A stretch of 7,428 nt of DNA from Balneolales bacterium (GTDB taxonomy: Bacteria > Bacteroidota > Rhodothermia > Balneolales > Natronogracilivirgulaceae): contig SKYW01000277.1 in the NCBI GenBank assembly GCA_007127695.1, forward strand, positions 1-7,428, in the 5' to 3' direction. The notes below the pieces were generated by a model. That model ran no database searches and was not told the DNA's origin. It saw nothing but the letters and a program-made list of their open reading frames with translations. This document shows positions 5,019 to 7,428 of this stretch, in pieces (position 1 is the stretch's first letter; the number at the start of each line of letters is the position of its first letter). The translations under genes were made by a program, and so were the position numbers.

Positions 5019-6977
5019 TCACTCCGTTTCCGGCAGTGCCTTTTCATTTACTTCCCTCTTAATTATCGAAAGAAATTCTGAAAAATTAAAGCTTCCAAGA
5101 TCACCTTTTTTGTGCTTTCGTACGGAAACTGTGCCGCTTCTCATCTCTTTTTCACTTACAATGAGCATGTAGGGTATCTTGGAAGTTTCCGCATTCCGGA
5201 TTTTTGCCCCGATCTGTTCGCCTCTTTTATCGATGGATACCCGGATTCCGGCATCGGCGAGCTGTTTCCGGTACGTCTCGGAAAAATCATTGAACTGATC
5301 GGAAACCGGTATGATTATCGCCTGCTGCGGACTCAGCCAGACCGGGAAGTTTCCCGCAAAATGCTCGATCAGGATACTGGTGAACCGCTCCATGGAACCA
5401 AAGGGCGCCCTGTGGATGATGACGGGACGGTGTTTCTGATTGTCAGAACCCACATAGGTCAGATCGAACCGCTCGGGCATGACATAATCCACCTGCACTG
5501 TTCCGAGCTGCCACTTCCTGCCGAGGGCATCCTGGATAATGAAATCGATCTTCGGGCCGTAAAAACTTGCTTCCCCTTCGTCAATCCGGTATTTCAGCCC
5601 CATTTCATCCGCTGCCTCCTTGATCTCCTTTTGGGCGCGGTCCCACAGAGCCCGTTCGCCGCCAAACTTCTGGTCGTCATCGTCCCGGAAGGACAGGCGG
5701 ATGTCGATGGGCATATCGAACGTAGAGAATACAAATTGCGTGAGATCGATGCAGTTGATGATCTCATCCTTGAGCTGGTCGTTGGTGCAGTAGATATGCG
5801 CATCGTCCTGGGTGAAACCGCGCACCCGGGACAGCCCGTTGAGTTCGCCGGACTGTTCGTAGCGATAGACGGTTCCGAATTCCGCAAGGCGCACAGGCAG
5901 GTCGCGATAGCTGTGCATTTCATTGTCATAGATGCGATGGTGATGCGGACAGTTCATGGGCTTGAGCAGGTATCCCTCATCATCCACCTGCATGGGTGCA
6001 AATTGTGAATCCTTGTAATAGGGATAGTGACCGGACGTGCGGTAGAGTTCGAGATTCCCGATGTGCGGAGTGATCACTTCCTGATAACCGCGGCGCAGCT
6101 GCTCTTCCCGCAGGAAAGCTTCTAGGGTTCGCCGGAGGATGGTGCCTTTCGGCAGCCACATCGGCAGGCCGCTTCCCACCATGCGGTCGATCATGTAGAT
6201 GCCAAGTTGCGGGCCAAGTTTTTTGTGATCCCGTTTTTTGGCTTCTTCCATCTGATGAAGGAAGGCATCCAGCATGTTTTTTTTCGGGAAGCTGATGCCG
6301 TAGATCCGGGTGAGCTGTTTGCTTTTGACATCCCCGCGCCAGTAGGCGCCGGCGGTGTTCGTCAGTTTGACGGCCTTGATGGCACCGGTGTCCGGTATGT
6401 GCGGACCCCGGCACAGGTCGGTGAAGTTGCCCTGTTTGTAGAAACTGATGGTGCCATCCTCCAGGCCTTCCAGCAAATCCAGCTTGTAGGGATCGTTTTT
6501 TTCCCTGTAGTGAGCTACGGCCTCTTCTTTCGGGATCTCAAATCGATCGAACCGGTTTTTCTGTCGCGCCAGCTCCTGCATTTTCTCTTCAATGGCGGGT
6601 AGGTCCTCTGAGCTGATCGTACGGTCACCGAAATCGATGTCGTAGTAGAATCCCTGCTCGATAGGAGGGCCGATCCCCAGTTTGACGCCCGGGTAGAGCG
6701 CCTCGACGGCTTCCGCCATCACGTGCGCCGAAGAGTGCCAGAACGCCAAACGTCCGTCTTCATCGTCCCAGGTGTTGATGGTGATATTACCACCGGAAGT
6801 GAGCGGCCGGTGCAGGTCCAGTACGGTATTGTCCACCGTGATGCTCAGGGCTTCACGGGCCAGGCGTCCCGAAATAGACTTCGCAATTTCGTGTCCGGTA
6901 ACTCCGCGATCGAACGTCTTCCGGCTTCCATCGGGAAAGGTGAATGTGAGTTTCTGGTCGTTGTTCTGGTCTGACAT
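5019..6977 (-). CDS. thrS: Threonyl-tRNA synthetase (ThrS)
   Basis: Cytoplasmic class II synthetase that charges tRNA-Thr and removes mis-attached serine. It has 652 residues (E. coli about 642) from the ATG at 6977. N-terminal TGS domain about 8-70 (LTFTFPDGSRKTFDRGVTGHEIAKSIS begins it). Editing domain about 75-240 with HSSAH (H81, H85), C189 and H193 in FTDLCRGPH, so editing appears intact. Catalytic core about 255-545: zinc ligands C343 (KPMNCPHH), H394 (TQDDAH) and H522 (IIHRAPFG); motif 2 in EFGTVYRYEQSGELNGLSRV near 366-385; motif 3 HRAPFGSMERFTSILIEHFA. C-terminal anticodon-binding domain about 548-645 (IDKRGEQIGAKIRNAE). All key residues are present. No Shine-Dalgarno precedes the ATG. 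It heads the infC-rpmI-rplT-pheST block, 161 nt after ychF. Confidence 0.99.
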   Translation of the reverse strand: MSDQNNDQKLTFTFPDGSRKTFDRGVTGHEIAKSISGRLAREALSITVDNTVLDLHRPLTSGGNITINTWDDEDGRLAFWHSSAHVMAEAVEALYPGVKLGIGPPIEQGFYYDIDFGDRTISSEDLPAIEEKMQELARQKNRFDRFEIPKEEAVAHYREKNDPYKLDLLEGLEDGTISFYKQGNFTDLCRGPHIPDTGAIKAVKLTNTAGAYWRGDVKSKQLTRIYGISFPKKNMLDAFLHQMEEAKKRDHKKLGPQLGIYMIDRMVGSGLPMWLPKGTILRRTLEAFLREEQLRRGYQEVITPHIGNLELYRTSGHYPYYKDSQFAPMQVDDEGYLLKPMNCPHHHRIYDNEMHSYRDLPVRLAEFGTVYRYEQSGELNGLSRVRGFTQDDAHIYCTNDQLKDEIINCIDLTQFVFSTFDMPIDIRLSFRDDDDQKFGGERALWDRAQKEIKEAADEMGLKYRIDEGEASFYGPKIDFIIQDALGRKWQLGTVQVDYVMPERFDLTYVGSDNQKHRPVIIHRAPFGSMERFTSILIEHFAGNFPVWLSPQQAIIIPVSDQFNDFSETYRKQLADAGIRVSIDKRGEQIGAKIRNAETSKIPYMLIVSEKEMRSGTVSVRKHKKGDLGSFNFSEFLSIIKREVNEKALPETE

Positions 6978-7048
6978 GTATTCGGTTAACGTTTATCGGT
7001 AGCTTTGAAAAGTGGAAAATTGTAACAATATACGGTTTGATACAACGA

Positions 7049-7080
7049 ATATCCGGGAAGTAACGGAAATGGCCGGATAT
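7049..7080 (-). promoter_or_regulatory. Hairpin in the ychF-thrS spacer
   Basis: On the minus strand ATATCCGG (7080-7073) pairs perfectly with CCGGATAT (7056-7049), an eight-pair stem with a 16-nt loop, CCATTTCCGTTACTTC. It lies 71 nt before the thrS ATG and 58 nt after the ychF stop. No T-tract follows, so it is not a standard terminator for ychF. It could be part of a thrS leader RNA. In E. coli ThrS represses its own translation by binding a leader that mimics the tRNA-Thr anticodon arm. The loop here contains CGT, the reverse complement of an ACG Thr codon, but a trinucleotide match is weak evidence. Confidence 0.3.
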
Positions 7081-7083
7081 GCG

Positions 7084-7122
7084 TATGTGATATACGTATG
7101 GATTCACTGTTCATATGTGATA
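7084..7122. repeat. Short direct repeat TATGTGATA, 30-bp period, upstream of thrS
   Basis: TATGTGATA occurs at 7084-7092 and again at 7114-7122 on the plus strand, exactly 30 bp apart (about three helical turns), with the 8-bp palindrome ATACGTAT between them at 7093-7100. The spacing would place two protein-binding sites on one face of the helix. There is no other evidence of an operator, and the AT-rich spacer makes chance repeats likely. No convincing TTG-N20-TAnnTTTG promoter for thrS was found in the 161-nt spacer. Confidence 0.25.
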
Positions 7123-7138
7123 CAGTTTATTCGGCACA

Positions 7139-7428
7139 TCATACGTTGAAGCGGAACAGCATGACATCGCCATCCTTGACAGTGTAGCCGCGTCCTTCGG
7201 AGCGCATTTTGCCGGCTTCCCTGGCCGCTGCCTCCGATCCAAGCTGGTCAAAGTCCTGGAAGGATATGGTTTCCGCCCGGATGAAGCCTCTTTCGAAATC
7301 GGTATGGATGACGCCTGCAGCCTGCGGCGCCTTGGTTCCCCCGCGGATCGTCCATGCGCGCGCCTCTTTTGGACCCACGGTAAAAAAGGTGATGAGTCCG
7401 AGCTCCCGGTAGGCAGCTGATATAAGCC
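7139..7428 (-). CDS. ychF: YchF/Obg-family ribosome-associated ATPase, C-terminal part only
   Basis: YchF is a universally conserved P-loop NTPase of the Obg group that prefers ATP and associates with ribosomes. Only the last 95 codons and the stop lie in the window; the 5' part, including the P-loop, is beyond the right edge. The visible segment starts in frame [20 protein letters not shown] and is the C-terminal TGS domain: [39 protein letters not shown], and the family-typical end [19 protein letters not shown] at 7378 is an internal valine, not a start, because conserved YchF sequence continues upstream of it. The truncation is from windowing, not mutation. It sits 161 nt upstream of thrS in the same direction; whether they share a transcript is unclear, as no terminator is seen between them. 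Confidence 0.97.
   Translation of the reverse strand, partial: LISAAYRELGLITFFTVGPKEARAWTIRGGTKAPQAAGVIHTDFERGFIRAETISFQDFDQLGSEAAAREAGKMRSEGRGYTVKDGDVMLFRFNV

Noticed and set aside
5112..6008. Plus-strand open frame of 298 codons opposite thrS
   Set aside because: Fully antisense to the ThrS catalytic core, with no recognisable motifs. The minus-strand reading is unambiguous.
6978..7060. Possible thrS promoter (TTG, N18, TACAATTT)
   Set aside because: The -7 part lacks the TTTG of the Bacteroidota consensus and no better pair is visible in the spacer, so I do not annotate it.

Overview
The window is a compact housekeeping block for translation in which every gene is read from the minus strand. 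In transcription order (right to left) it holds: the 3' end of ychF (ribosome-associated ATPase), thrS (threonyl-tRNA synthetase), infC (IF3), rpmI (L35), rplT (L20), pheS and pheT (alpha and beta subunits of phenylalanyl-tRNA synthetase). No mobile element, CRISPR array, tRNA, rRNA or cargo gene was found, and no gene-free stretch exceeds 300 bases; the longest, between ychF and thrS, is 161 nt.

The organism looks like a member of Bacteroidota or a close relative in the FCB group, possibly of the Balneolales/Rhodothermia type (low confidence). Three things point there. PheS motif 2 reads YRNESITAKSYCLFHQVEG, which resembles Bacteroidota PheS more than the proteobacterial form. The ATG-started genes lack Shine-Dalgarno sequences. 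Two intergenic spacers carry exact TAnnTTTG boxes, the -7 element of Bacteroidota sigma-A promoters. Base composition is near even GC/AT.

Layout: 7139-7428 ychF C-terminal part; 6978-7138 spacer with a hairpin and a short direct repeat; 5019-6977 thrS; 4917-5018 leader with two tandem stem-loops and the only strong Shine-Dalgarno in the window; 4362-4916 infC, starting with ATC; 4223-4361 spacer with a hairpin, a T9 tract and a promoter-like pair of boxes; 4025-4222 rpmI; 3642-3995 rplT; 3542-3641 spacer with a strong intrinsic terminator and a promoter-like pair of boxes; 2525-3541 pheS; 2433-2524 spacer with a repeated 10-mer; 1-2432 pheT, which reaches the window edge exactly where its stop would be expected.

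The genes act together in protein synthesis: two synthetases charge tRNA-Thr and tRNA-Phe, IF3 checks initiation, L35 and L20 build the 50S subunit, and YchF associates with ribosomes. The order thrS-infC-rpmI-rplT-pheS-pheT matches the classic enterobacterial cluster. I see no new biological system. The interesting material is in control signals: an ATC start codon on infC paired with a strong SD, and two places where a -7 promoter box directly abuts the T-tract of a terminator-like hairpin.
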